Part shown: in pieces, positions 19,900-32,302 of the stretch
Numbering within the stretch: position 1 is the first letter of the stretch
How the letters are laid out: each line of letters begins with the position of its first letter
NCBI RefSeq assembly: GCF_000220395.1
Contig: NW_004086274.1
Coordinates: 1-64,000 of the forward strand
Direction of reading: 5' to 3'
Source: Ichthyophthirius multifiliis
Taxonomy: Eukaryota > Ciliophora > Oligohymenophorea > Hymenostomatida
DNA length: 64,000 nucleotides
Program-made: the position numbers and the translations under genes
Notes under the pieces: model-generated
What the model was told of the DNA's origin: nothing
What the model saw: only the letters and a program-made list of their open reading frames with translations
The model's database searches: none

Positions 19900-20993
19900 T
19901 TATATTTTTGAAAAAAAAAAAAAGAAAATTAGTAAGATAAAGGATATTTAATATATAATATAAATCAATATGTTTTTTCTTTAATATTAACTTAATAAAT
20001 GACATTATTTTCATCAATGTATACAATATTATTAATATTAATAGGTAAAGAATAATAATAAATATATATATATATATTTTATTTTATTTTTATTTATATT
20101 TATATATAAATAATAGAGAAAATATTAAATTTACAACTTTCATAAGCTTTATAATTAAAAAAATATTATTAAATATTTTTAACCAATAATGAATATTTGT
20201 CTTTATTTTTACATAATTATTCCTTTGTTTAGAATTTCCAAAATATTAATATAAACGATTTATATAAAGCTGAACAAAAGACTTTAAATATAATAAACGA
20301 ATATATTTAAAGTTTTGATAAAACACAAAAAAATGGTAGTAAATACATTGAAGCGAAAATCGTTAAATTCGAAATGGATATAAATTAATTATAAATAAAA
20401 ATATAAGACGAAAAAATTGAAAATATTTAAAATAATAATATAAATGAAATTATTACAGATTTAAAATACGGCTTTTTGTCTATCTAAAATAATTAATTCG
20501 ACTCCTAAACTGGCTTTTATGATGAAAATTAAGATCCAAAAAATTTAAACGTGAAATAATCAAAGTTATTGTTTTTAGATTTGGCTGTTAAAGGGTTTAA
20601 TAAGTAATTTTTTAAGATTATCGTAATGAATATAGTACGAATTTCTCTGAAAATATGCCTTTTGAAGTTTAAGATAATTTAGAAGAAGCAAGTGAATATA
20701 ATCCTTTAGGAGAGTATTTTTAGAAGAATTGCTAACTTATTATTCATAAGAAGGAAATTATTGATAATCATATCTATTAGGAAGATGCTTTTAAAAATAT
20801 TAAATACTACGATGAAGAGATTTTTTAGGAATTTGTTAATGAATATAGTTATAGTATTAATAAAAATGAACAAAATAATAGTAGTTATTCGAAAATAAAT
20901 AATTCGTAAAAAAATAATAACAATTCGTCTGATTTGAAGCAAAATTTACATTATTAAGGGGAAAATGAAAGTTTGCTTTTAAAAAATTTATGA
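19104..20993 (+). CDS. ANTH/ENTH-like clathrin adaptor (AP180/CALM-type)
   Basis: Exon 1 starts at ATG 19104 (MITTIFRGCFSIG). Exon 2 encodes ARLQATYARDTEPPDQTDI, resembling the KAT....PPKEKH motif of ANTH domains. Exon 3 encodes RPQIAFSTIINKM followed by KWNYIIKNLIILDICLEE, the LK.L...H/D.LL helix typical of ANTH/ENTH folds. Later exons encode a Gln/Asn-rich, partly coiled-coil tail, common in AP180-like adaptors that bind clathrin and AP2. The domain would bind phosphoinositides at the plasma membrane during endocytosis. The stop is TGA 20991-20993. Introns of 40-120 nt carry TA runs. The tail needs a one-base correction in the T-run at 20608-20613 to stay in frame. Family assignment is moderate; gene structure downstream of exon 3 is approximate. 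Confidence 0.65.
19846..19893. repeat. (TA)n microsatellite in an intron
   Basis: About 24 uninterrupted TA units inside an intron of the ANTH-like gene. Long (TA)n runs recur in introns and spacers throughout the window. Confidence 0.9.
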
Positions 20994-21215
20994 TTTATTC
21001 TTATATTTTATATTTATTATTTTCCTTTATACTTTATATATGTATTTTTTTATGATATTATATTTGTTTCTTATATTTTTTATATATAATTAGGATTAAT
21101 TATTTTAAAAAATAATAGTTTATATATGTATATAAATATATATATTTATAATATACATTTTTTTTTTAATTTAGTAATTAATTAATAAATCTAAAAATAT
21201 TATTAAATAAAATAA

Positions 21216-23551
21216 ATGAAAGACCAAAAATTAGTTAAAAACTGGTAAGAATAAAGGAATCAAAAAAAATAAGAAAAAGAATAAGAAATACTATTAGGAG
21301 AAGGAAATAATATATTGGCATATGATTAATACAATTTTGATGAATTACCAATATAAAAACATAGTATAAAATAATAAAAAAATATATATAAAACAAAAAA
21401 AAACAAAGAGTAAGAAATATTATATTGTGTTGAAAATTATTCATGTGTAATAGTAATTGCAGAAACTGGATCTGGAAAAACAACAAGTAAAAAAATCCTA
21501 AAAACAAAAAAAAACTTAACAAATAAAATCTAGAAATTCCATAATATCTTTTCGAAGCTGGATATGGTATAAATAATAAAAAAATCTGTATTTCCCTCCC
21601 ACGTAGAATAGCCGCTATATCAATCGCAAATCGCGTAGCCTAAGAAATGAATTGTAAAATCGGTGAAGAAGTAGGCTATAGTGTTCGCTTTGATGAAAAA
21701 ACAGATGATGATTTAACTTAAATAAAATATATGACTGATGGAATGTTAATAAATGAAATATAAAAAGATCCATTATTAACATAATATTCAGTTATTATGA
21801 TTGATGATATACATGAGAGGACTATAAATACGGATATTATTTTGGCTTTATTAAAAAAAATTCGAAGGAAAAATCCTGTATTAAAATTTGTGATTTCTTC
21901 TGCCACTTTAGAAGGGAAGAAGATTTTTTCGTTTTTTTAAGAAAATTAATTTCAGGCTAAAATTTTAAATATTTCAGGAAGACTTTTTCCTGTTGATATC
22001 TTTTATTTGTAAGAAAGTTGCCAAAATTATGTTTTATAGGCTTTATTTACTACACTGGATATTATTTATAATAAAAAGGAAGGAGATGTCTTAGTTTTCT
22101 TAACTTCTTAGTAAGAAATAGAGGCATTTATGGAAATTTTATATAATAGACTGACTGAAAAGCCTGCTAAAGTGAAGATACTACCTTTGTATTCGGGTCT
22201 GCCCCAAGAAGAATAACTAGAAGTATTTAAACCTGTTGACAATAATACAAGGAAAATTATTATATCAACCAATATAGCCGAATCTAGTATTACTATACAA
22301 GGAATAGTATATGTAATTGACTGCTTGCACTAAAAAATTAACTACTTTGATTATAAAAAGGGTATAGATAATCTTTAAGTAATACCTATAAGTAAATAAA
22401 GCGCAAAATAAAGAGCAGGTAGAGCCGGAAGAGTATAAAAAGGAGAATGTTATAGACTTTGTAAAAAAGAAGATTTCGAGAAAATCTTATATAATGAAAA
22501 TACACCGGAAATACTAAGATGTAAATTAACTGATTTTATAATTTAAATAAAAAATTTGGGCGTAGGAGATATTTCTTAATTTGAACTTTTAACAAAACCA
22601 AAAGAAGAAGCTTTTGCAAAAAGTTTAGAGGAACTTTTTGCTTTTCAAATAATCAATAAAGATTGTAATTTAAATGATTTAGGTAAATAAGTAGTAGAAT
22701 TTTAGTTACCATATAATTTAAGTGTTTTACTTTTGAATTCTTTTTAGGAAGAATTTGGTTGTTCTGAGGAAATTTTAGCCTTATGCTCTATTTTATGTCT
22801 ATAAGGACAGGTTTTTTATTCTCAGAATGAAGTTTAAAATATTCTGAAAGTGAAAAAAAAGATCGGGGCTAAGGAAGGAGACCATTTGACGTTAATTAAT
22901 ATCTTTTTATTATATAAAAATATTAAAAATTAAAACGGAAAAAATGGCTTTTGTAACGAAAATAAAATCAATAGTAAAAGCCTTCATTTGGCTTTGAAAA
23001 TTTACGATTAATTAAAGGAAAAATGTACCTTTTTGGGGTATAAAATAGTCTCTGGAGCAAGTGATATTGAAGGAATTTTAAGATGTTTGGTAAAGGCATT
23101 TTTTTTAAATGTAGGGTAGTTACAACCTGATGGATCTTATAGAAATCTGAGAAATAAAGAGATATTATTTTTACATCCGAGTTCTATTTTGAATATAAAA
23201 CCGCCTTAATGGGTTGTTTATTCGGATTTAGTATTCACTAGTAAGTATTATATGAGAGAAGTTTCAGAAATAGAAGCGAGTTGGTTATTGGAGTTAGCAG
23301 GGCATTATTTTATAGATGTCAGGGCGAAATAAATGGAGAAAAAACACTAGGAAGAAATCTAAGTTTTAAATAAATAAGAAAAATATGGAAAAGGTTTTGA
23401 TATTGGGTTTAAAAAAAAAAAAGGGATGGATTTTTCGGTTAAAAAATAATAAGATGATGAAGTTAAAAAGAAAATTAAACTTAATTTACCTATAAAAAAG
23501 GAAAAATAGAATAATATTCTGTCTTTTATTGGTTATGAAGAGTAAGATTGA
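21216..23551 (+). CDS. DHX35: DEAH-box RNA helicase, DHX35-type
   Basis: Two exons (intron 21487-21533) give exactly 763 codons (762 aa), close to the usual DHX35 length. Helicase motifs occur in order: motif [10 protein letters not shown] (split by the intron), Ia [55 protein letters not shown] and VI QRAGRAGR. The helicase-associated and OB-fold regions follow, with [20 protein letters not shown] near the end, a DHX35/Prp22-like signature. The N-terminal [13 protein letters not shown] block also fits DHX35. DHX35 is found in late (C-complex) spliceosomes and is presumed to remodel RNA-protein contacts. Oddity: motif II reads DDIH rather than DEAH, so the Walker B Glu is Asp. It is one of two spliceosome genes in the window. 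Confidence 0.9.
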
Positions 23552-23916
23552 TAATATTTTAATTGATTAATTATATATAATATTTTTTTACATATATAGT
23601 AATTATTTATTTTAAAATAAATAATATATATATTATATACAAATTAAATATTATTTTTATATATATCATATAATAAATTTTTTGATATTTTTTTTTCTTT
23701 ATTTTTATAATGTAATAAAAATAGAAAACATGTTTTATTCTAGTTTTTTTTTTCAAATGTGTTTATAATATTTATAACAAAAATAAAATAATTAGATAAA
23801 ATTATATATAAATATTAATTATATATATAATTATATTTATATTTTAATTATATATTTTTTATTTATTTGAAAAATATAATTACATATATATTTTTAATTA
23901 TAAATATTTTTTTTCT
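23552..23916. other. AT-rich convergent spacer
   Basis: Short A/T-rich gap between the convergent DHX35-type and NTMT1 genes. Nothing recognisable. Confidence 0.6.
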
Positions 23917-24660
23917 TCATATTTATTTTTTCATTAAAGCATACATATAAACATCATATAATTCTTATGGAAATTAATCTTGCTTTTCACATAAAACAAC
24001 TTCTAATTTACATTCATTAAATATTTTTCTAAAAACCTTATTTGAACGTGTAATTGAGCTTTCTAAATTTTCATAAACATAATTTTCTTCAGATATATTT
24101 TCTTTTATAATAATAATTCCATTTTCATTTAGTTTTTAGGTACTTTTTTACAAAAAAAATATCAAATCTTCATCTTTTAATTAATTACATACCCATTATA
24201 TCCATATTACATCATAACTTTTTTCGAAATTAAATTCTTCTAAACCTTATTAATAATATTTATTTATATTTTAATGATATTTAAGAATCTTTTTTGCCTT
24301 CTCTATATATTTATCACTAGATTCTAAAATATCTACCTCTTTAAAAATTAAACTAAGTAATTATTTGCTTATACGACCAATTCCGGCTCCACAATCAAGT
24401 ACATTATTATATTAAATTGCCGTCTTTTATTCTAGTTTTTTCAAAAAAGTTTTACTGAATTCTATATCAATTTAATTTAAATGACCATATCCAGATAATA
24501 CACCATCATATGTATCTTCCATTTGATTCCAATATGCTTTTCCTGTTTTATACCAATCGTTTTGTTGAAAATTAGATAATAAAGGTTTTTTAATATTAAA
24601 ATAAAATAAAATTGGGATAATAAAAAACTTTTAATTTTATTTTACTATATTTTTAAACAT
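23917..24660 (-). CDS. NTMT1: N-terminal Xaa-Pro-Lys N-methyltransferase (NTMT1/METTL11A)
   Basis: Single exon, ATG 24660 to TGA 23917-23919, 247 aa, near the usual 220-250. The N-terminal block NDWYKTGKAYWNQMEDTYDG and GVLSGYGHLNQIDI are hallmark NTMT1 sequences. SAM-binding motif I is LDCGAGIGRISKQLL. YDVIWIQWVCNQLKDEDLI and LNENGIIIIKEN are the downstream class-I methyltransferase strands. NTMT1 methylates the free alpha-amino group of nuclear proteins beginning Xaa-Pro-Lys after Met removal (RCC1 and certain histones in other organisms). Roughly 20 residues ahead of the conserved block are hydrophobic (FFIIPILFYF), which is unusual. A start within that stretch, or organelle or membrane association, cannot be excluded. 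Confidence 0.92.
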
Positions 24661-25113
24661 TGAAATATATAAGTTTGTATATAAATTAATATATATAAAT
24701 ATTTATATATTTATATAAATATTTTTTTTTTATAATTTATAATAATTTTTATTATATTTATATATTTTTTTTTTCTCTTATAATACAAAATATATCATTT
24801 TCTAAATAATAATTATTTTTTTCTTTTTAATTATATTATGACATCTTATGTTATGATTTATTATTTTATATTATAATTTTTATGTTTTTTTATGTTATTT
24901 TATAATAATAACTAATATTTTGAAATTAATATTAAGCGGTTTTTGCTAAAAAGAAAATATTTAAAAAAATATATAATTATTTTTATTATATAATATAAAG
25001 AAAAATCTTTAAATATTCAAAATTTAATTTAAATTCAACATTAAAAAAAAATATATATATATTTTTTAATAAAAAAAAAAATATTAATTCACAAAAAAAA
25101 AAAAAAAAATTAA
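24661..25113. other. AT-rich divergent intergenic region
   Basis: Spacer between the divergent starts of NTMT1 and the importin. Almost pure A/T with poly-A just before the importin ATG. It presumably holds both promoters, but no specific element is recognisable. Confidence 0.5.
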
Positions 25114-26407
25114 ATGATCGACACTGTCACACTTGTTTAAGTATTCGAAGGATTATTATCTAATATGCCTTTAAAAGTATAATAAAGTGAATAATTTATA
25201 AACTAAAATTAATTATAACCAAATTACTGTATATAATTAATGATCTTAGCAGACAATCCTTAATATTCTCAATAAATCCGCTTATCAGCTGTAACTAATA
25301 TAAAAAATACAATAGAAAAATACTGGATTACTACAAATATGAATAATAATACAGCTTTATCTTTATAAGGTATATTAATATATATAAATATATATAAACA
25401 TATTTATAAAAATAAAAATAAAGATAAAGCCACTATTAAATAAAGTATAGCGGATGCTTTTATAAGATCATCTAGTGATAATTAAATATTTGTTTTATAC
25501 AAATAAATAATAACTAAAATAATAAATTACGATTATCCTAATGAATGGCCTGAAATATTGACTAATATATTAACTAGATTAGGTTCTTCATAAAATTTCG
25601 AGGAAATACATGTTTGTTTGATTACTCTTTAGAAAATATTCAAGAAATACGAAGTTGAACTCGAAAGCAATGTCCTTGATCATCTTTTAAGCAAATCTAT
25701 TATTATTATTTAGAATTTAGCAGGCCAATTATTATAAAATTATAATCTATAAACAGCTTATTAACTAAAATGTATACTTAAAATTTACCTTCATTCAATT
25801 AATATGAATTTCCCTTTAATATTAGCAGATTAGAATACACTATAAAATTGGCTAGTTATAATAAAACTTGTACTTGATTATTAGATTATTTAAGAATCTA
25901 CAAATATTGAAAAAAATCCTTTTTGGAAAAATAAAAAAACATCGATAGATATATTAATAAAGTAAATATTTATATTTATATATGTAAATATATTAATATA
26001 ATATTTTATATATTTATATATATAGAATGTTGTAAAAACATTGCTTAAAAAATTCTAAAGACAAAATATAGAAATAAGTTGCATGCTTATTTTTATAAAA
26101 ATATTCTGGTTCCTTTGTATAATCTATTCTTAATATTTTATTTAATGAACTTCTTAAAGGAAAACAAGTGCCAGAAGTTGTTATTAATTGCTGCCTATAG
26201 TTTTTATTATATTCTTAAAATTATGATGAAACATTTGATGTCTTGCATCCTATTTTCGAATAAATCATTTTCGATTTATGTATTCCTATGTTATAACCAA
26301 CTGCATAAGACACTGATCTTTACAATAGCGATCCAGAAGATTATATTAGAAAAAATGAAGACAATATATCTATAGCAGTTAATAAGGTAAAATAAAAAAA
26401 TATATAA

Positions 26408-26457
<50 letters not shown>

Positions 26458-26893
26458 TTTAATATAGAATGCTTCTGTTAAATTAATTATTGAGGCATGC
26501 AAAGTAAATAATCCTAAAGGAGAAGCTTATATAAACTTAATATTTAATTTTATTGTTTAATGTTTAAATAATAATATAAATCCTAGAAATAATTTAAATA
26601 TATCTATAGCTTTTAAAGAAGGAATTATTAATTTGTTAGGAATAATTAGAGATTAAGTATTAACTGTATTTATATTATTTTTAATTTGTTAATTTTTTTA
26701 AAAAATGAAATATATAGATTTATGAAGTGAAAGAAATAACAGTATAATTAGAAAACGTTCTTTAAAATTATATTATTCCTTTATTTTAATCTGATATAGG
26801 AATCTTAAAAGCTCGTGTATGCTAAACAATAGGAATTTTCGGAGGAATTTAATTTACTAATCCTTATAATTTACAAAATATAATAACTGTTTG

Positions 26894-26924
<31 letters not shown>

Positions 26925-28564
26925 AATATATATAAATTAATATATTTATATAGGGACTTTCTTAATGTATGATAAATGGAGATTTAGTATTAAAAACATA
27001 GTCTTCAATTGCTTTATAATACTATATAAATTAAGAAGGTGTAAAAGATTTAATAAGGCCTGGTTTATCTGATATGTTATCTATTTATATAAAATTAATG
27101 AATAAATTAGACAATGATAGTTTAGTATCTGCTTTAGAAGTAATTGTTAGTAATTTTACAGAAGAAATAGCCCCTTATGCATATGATTTAGCCTTCCATT
27201 TAAGCTCAGTTTTCTACCGATATAAGAATAAAGAAGTTGGGGAAGAAGAAAATTGCGAAGATGGCGAAGTTTCGGGTGCTGAATGTTTATAGGCGATAAT
27301 TAATATTTTAGAAGCTCCTTTAGAAGTTTAGGTTTATTAGAAAATAGAAAAAGACTTTTTAAGTAAATTAATTGTAGAATGTTTTGTGGATAAAGAATAG
27401 AGATATTTAGAAGAAGGATTTTCTATTTTAAATATTTTACTTTTTAAAATGAATTAAATTCCTAGTAGTTTATGGATTTTTTACCCTTTTATGTGTTATT
27501 GTATTATTGGAGTTCCTTAAAATATTAATCTTTCATAAATTTAATATAATGAAGAATATTATTAATTATTTTCTGTATTAGTTAATTCTACTGAAAATCA
27601 AAAATAATAATGGGCTTAAGTAGTTGATAGTATGGTAGGTCCTTTAAAGAATTATTTTTAGAAAGGAAAAGATATAATTTTATAATAAAATGATATTTTC
27701 GGTTAGAATTTGGTCAAGCTATTATTTGATTTAGTTGAAGGAATTTACTAAAATTAAAAGAATTTTACTTATACAGAATAAGCAATTGCTACTAGTTTAA
27801 TAATTGGTTTTGTAGAAAATATGTAAAGCCCATAAATTGATCATATTTTATAAAATATTATTGAGTAAGGTTTATCCAAAATTAAAAATTCAATTAATAA
27901 AAATGTCAAAATTATCAATATTTAACTCATTTCTATTTGCCTTTATTATAATCCATTACTTACATTGAACTTTTTAGTAGAATTTTAATGTCTTGATTAC
28001 TACTTTTAGGCTTATTTTGAAAATTTGGGAGTCTTTAAGACTGATTTTGAAAAATAAAGAATGCTTGTAGGTATTAGTTCTATCTTAAAATTATAATAGA
28101 GTTAGCTTCCTTAAGGTATTTTAAACTCATTTTAAGGTTTAGTGTGTTATTTGGTTTAATTGACTACAGAAATAATAAAATTAAGGGAAAAAGGTGAAAA
28201 TAAAGAAGATAATAATTGTAATAGTAACAACGAATTATAAAAATTATAATAACAACTACAATAATACAACGATAATACTCCAGGAGAAAATATAGCAGAA
28301 AGCGATGAAGAAGAAGATGATGAAGAAGATGAAGATTTTGATGATAATGTAGAAATGAGAAGTAAAGTAGTATATAAATATATAAGTCCTTTAGAAATGT
28401 TCGACGAAATACTTTATTTAGAAAAAGTTGTTTTGGATTAAATGTAAAATGATGCAGGTATGTATGGATTTATTATAGGTTGCTTAGGGGAAGATTAAAA
28501 GAATTAATTAAATTCAAATTTTAATTTTGTTAAATGTTAAAATAAATAATAATTATAAAGCTGA
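25114..28564 (+). CDS. Importin-beta family karyopherin, importin-7/8 type
   Basis: Multi-exon gene from ATG 25114 to TGA 28562-28564; introns lie near 25372-25430, 25964-26023, 26387-26466, 26658-26714 and 26883-26954. The N-terminus contains QIRLSAVTNIKNTIEKYW, the importin-N signature that contacts Ran. NYDYPNEWPEILTNIL, NPFWKNKKTSIDIL and YNSDPEDYIRKNEDN match positions characteristic of importin-7/8. An acidic loop (EEEDDEEDEDFDDN) sits near the C-terminus. These are HEAT-repeat receptors that carry ribosomal proteins, histones and other cargo into the nucleus. Expected size is about 1,000 residues, matching the family. Its 3' exon was the source of the decayed copy at 2320-2880, and it converges on the duplicated ORF at 28929. 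Exon edges are approximate. Confidence 0.88.
26418..26452. repeat. (TA)n run in an importin intron
   Basis: About 17 TA units within an intron, flanked by A/T-rich splice junctions. Confidence 0.85.
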
Positions 28565-28928
28565 TTATTGTATTTTTATTTAAAATACGTAATTTTATTA
28601 AAACATTAATTAAAATTATTTTTTATTTAAATTAAAAAAAAATATTTATTTAAAAAATAATATATAAGATTATATATATTAAAATATTAAATTTAAATAT
28701 ATATTTTGTATTATTATTTTAATATTTTTTTATATATATTTTTATATTTTAATTTTTCTATTTTTTTTTTATATATATATATCATAAATTTATTTTTATA
28801 AAAGAAATTTAATATTTATGTATAAAATTTACGATATTCAAAACTAATATATACTAAAATAATATAAAAAATATAATATTAATTATTTTTTTTAAATTTA
28901 TGATTGATTACATTATATATAAAAATAA
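28565..28928. other. AT-rich convergent spacer
   Basis: Gap between the importin stop and the stop of the minus-strand duplicated ORF. Poly-A/T only. Confidence 0.6.
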
Positions 28929-30191
28929 TCAATCAATCATATATAGATGATTATTAATTATTATAATCATTATACTATCAAATTATTTAATATTTAGTTA
29001 TTAAGCATTAAATATTCCTAAATTTCCTAACTAGTCAACAAAGAACAAGAAATTATCTAAAAACCATATTTTTTCTATTAATTCTAATTCACTATTATTT
29101 AAAAATTTTATTATTTTAAATATTTAAAATATAGCTTCCTTTATGGACATCAATATGTTTTAAAAGTACACAATTTTAAAGATTATGTATTTTTCCCAAA
29201 GAGCAATCATATTATAATTTGCTGAATTTTTTATATATATAAGTTGGTACATCAATAAGGATTTTATCGTTTTCATCTTATAAATTATTAATGGCTACAT
29301 ATCTATTATTTATTTATTGGAGTTATATATTATCATTGTATCCTATTTATTATTCAAGCAATTATTGTTCTAAATTAATTGTATCTATACCCACTAAATA
29401 TTAACCATCGGAAAATAAAAGGACTTCACGAGTTTAAGATTCCTCTATAATAAAAGTAGAGTAGAGAAGGATTTTGTTAAAATTCGTGTTTTTATTAGTT
29501 AAAATTGAACTGAATTTTAAATTTTCGGTATTTCCAATTAAATCATGCCTTTCGAATTAAAAACGGTTCTATTCTTTCTCATAATAGTAATATATTATTT
29601 TCTATTCTGTTTAATGGAAAATATAGTCTAGGTTGGGTTTTAATAGAATTTCTTTATTTGCTTTAATTCAGGAAGTGAATAGAATATTATTTTATTCGAA
29701 AATTCTACTAATAGTTAATTTTGGGAAGATTAGATTATTTTAAAGTCTTAATCAATTTTTAATTATGATATAATTTCATAGGAATATTCATTTTTTTGTT
29801 GTTTTTATTAATTTTCGATGTCTTATTTGCTTTTATTTTCTGTTTCTTGTGTTTCACAATTAGTTTTTTTTTAAATTTATTCGTTCTTTTTTATTTATTT
29901 TTAAATTTATTTATTTATGTGTACAAAATTTTAAGGAGAAAGTTAATTTAAATCGTTTTAAAAGTTGAAAATATTTTAAAAAGAATTATTCAGAAATGAA
30001 AATATTTATTTTGGTTAAGTTTCAAAAAATTTTGGTTAAGTTTCAAAAAATTTTATCAATTTAATACTTTTATTTTATTTTATTATAAAATAGGCATTTT
30101 GTTAATCATTATCTATATTAATTTAAATACAATCTTCAACTTTTTCTAATATTATTTATATACTATTGGAAATTTTGAATTTATTAGTCAT
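28929..30191 (-). CDS. Hypothetical protein, duplicated family (copy B, frame-disturbed)
   Basis: Second copy of the 414-aa ORF. From ATG 30191 to TGA 28929-28931 it is 1263 nt (421 codon lengths). Three differences from copy A stand out. A 21-nt tandem duplication near codon 55 repeats seven codons (FFETQPK). One A is lost in a short A-run near 29653. One base is gained near 29100. Between the two indels (about 530 nt) the frame is shifted, yet no TGA appears in the shifted frame and the original frame resumes before the end. The nucleotide sequence of the shifted part is still almost identical to copy A. It may be a young pseudogene, a gene with a scrambled middle, or an intact gene with two sequencing errors. 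The extreme C-terminus differs in sequence from copy A. Confidence 0.6.
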
Positions 30192-30444
30192 TAAATATAT
30201 CAGTATTAATCCATAATATATTAAGTATATAAAAAATTAATAATTATTTACTATATTTGTTAATATTAAAAATACTATATTGTATAAGTAAATAGATAAC
30301 ATTAATCTAAAATCTGTCTTGAAAAATATATTCTATGGCAATATTTCAAAATAAAAAATACTGTAGATAAATTTTAATTCTAATAATATATACTAGAGAA
30401 TGTTTTTTTTGTAAAATTAACTCAAGCCAAAAGATAATAATATG
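28929..30444 (-). repeat. Right arm of the inverted duplication
   Basis: Reverse-complement match to 1-1499, including about 250 bases upstream of the ORF. The two arms face opposite ways and are separated by about 27.4 kb containing unrelated genes. Confidence 0.9.
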
Positions 30445-32302
30445 TTTACCAATACATAAATAATGTTTTTTATTTTTTGTTTTTAATAAATTCGATGCCT
30501 CTAGTTGTTGATAAATATAAATAAATAAAATGCTTTTAAAGGATTTCAATACAAAGTTTATTTCCTTAATATAACACTATAAGCTTAATAATTCCTGCTA
30601 ACAAAAATAAAATAAGCATTAATTTTTAGATAATTATTTTTATTATGTTATTTTTTTTTAATTTTTTTTTTTATAATTTAGTTAAGAAATATTAGTAATT
30701 AGTAATTATTAATTTTTATATAATTTTATTTTATATATATAACTAGAGATAATTTGATATGAATAATATTAAATATATAATATAGACTTTTAATTATATG
30801 GTGATTTATTTAAAAAAATCTAAAATAATATATATTATATTTTTTACATGTCTATAATATATTTATATAATTTTAAATTCCAAAATATCATTAATATAAT
30901 ATTTAAAACAAAATTGGAATTTTATATGGCTTTAATATTTTTTAAAAAATATATATAATTATAATAATACTATAATTTTTTTCATTTTTTTTTTAAATTA
31001 AATATAAATTATCTGTATATCATGTTTATAATAAATTTTATTATAAAGTAATTTTTAAAGATATATTTATTAACAAAAAGAAGAAATCGTAATAAAATAA
31101 AGAATAAATTTTTTTTGTAAAATATATATATTTAATATATATAAATAGTTATTTTTTGGTAATAATGCATATGATATCTCATAAATTATTATTTTATATA
31201 TAAAAAAATAAATTCAGGTTTAATTTAAATTTATATTGTATTATAAGAATAATAATTAAAATTATATTAATTAATTTTTATCAGTAAAAAGTTTTGAAAT
31301 TATAATATGAGAATATTAAAAAAATTCTGTTCAATAATAAAATCAAAAATAAGTTTTAATTATAAAACTATTGGTATTTTTATCCCTAAAACTATAAATA
31401 TTATTAGAAAAAATAAGGAAATATAATATTGATTTAAAAAATAGAAATAAAATCGTGATATTTAAAAATAGGTTAAAATATAATATGACTTTATATTATA
31501 TATATTAATTTATAATTATATTTCTATTAGAAATATATTTTATTTTAATATATATAGGTAAGTATTAAAAAATGTTATATTTTTTATATATAAAAATAAG
31601 TAAAACAATTTTATATTTTATTTTAAAAATGTTGAATATATATGTTACTGTTTTAAAATAAATAAAATAGATAAATAGATAAATAAACTATTTATTTAAG
31701 TAATAATATATACTTAATATAATGAATATGTCTATATATATTTAATATATTGAATGCATACATATTTATGTATATTTATATTTAATATATAAAATTTTAT
31801 TTAAATAATAAAAAAATTTATATTTTTTAAATTTATATGTATATATTATATATGTTAATTAATATTATTTTATATATTTATTTTTATTCTTATTTTTATT
31901 TTAATTTTGATTTTAATAACTAATTTTATTTTTAACTTTTTATTTATAAATAATTTTTCTTTAATTTATTTTTTATTATTATAACTTATTAATATTTAGA
32001 TTTTTAAATAGTTATTATTATTTATTTAAATCATTATTTATATTTTTTTATATAAAAAAATATAATTAGAAAACATTAATTTCTTTAATTATATAAAACA
32101 TTAATTTAATTTTTAAAATTAAAAAAAGTACTTAAAATAAATTTTTTTTATTTCAATTATTATATATAAAAGAAAAATAAGCAAAATAAATAAAAAAAAT
32201 GAATTAAAATTCTTAAATACAAAAGAACATTAAAAAATCAAAATAATCGTAAAAAAATAATAATTAAATATTATTAAAATTTTAAAAAGAATAGAATTCG
32301 AA
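30445..32302. other. AT-rich intergenic
   Basis: About 1.9 kb with no supportable gene. A hydrophobic standard-code frame on the minus strand at 30346-30549 overlaps the edge of the repeat arm; it may be an upstream exon of copy B or chance. An alternative ATG at 32199 opens a different frame from the gene that follows. Confidence 0.5.

Noticed and set aside
20566-20582. A 14-nt intron in the ANTH-like gene (GTTATTGTTTTTAG)
   Set aside because: It would restore the frame, but it is far shorter than every other intron here; a one-base error in the nearby T-run is simpler.
26079-26375. 98-aa plus-strand frame
   Set aside because: Wrong-frame shadow of an importin exon; the neighbouring frame encodes the importin-7/8 motif around YNSDPEDYIR.
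28929-30444. Transposable element with inverted arms
   Set aside because: The arms contain an unknown ORF and no transposase or reverse transcriptase motifs, and the 27-kb interior is ordinary housekeeping genes.
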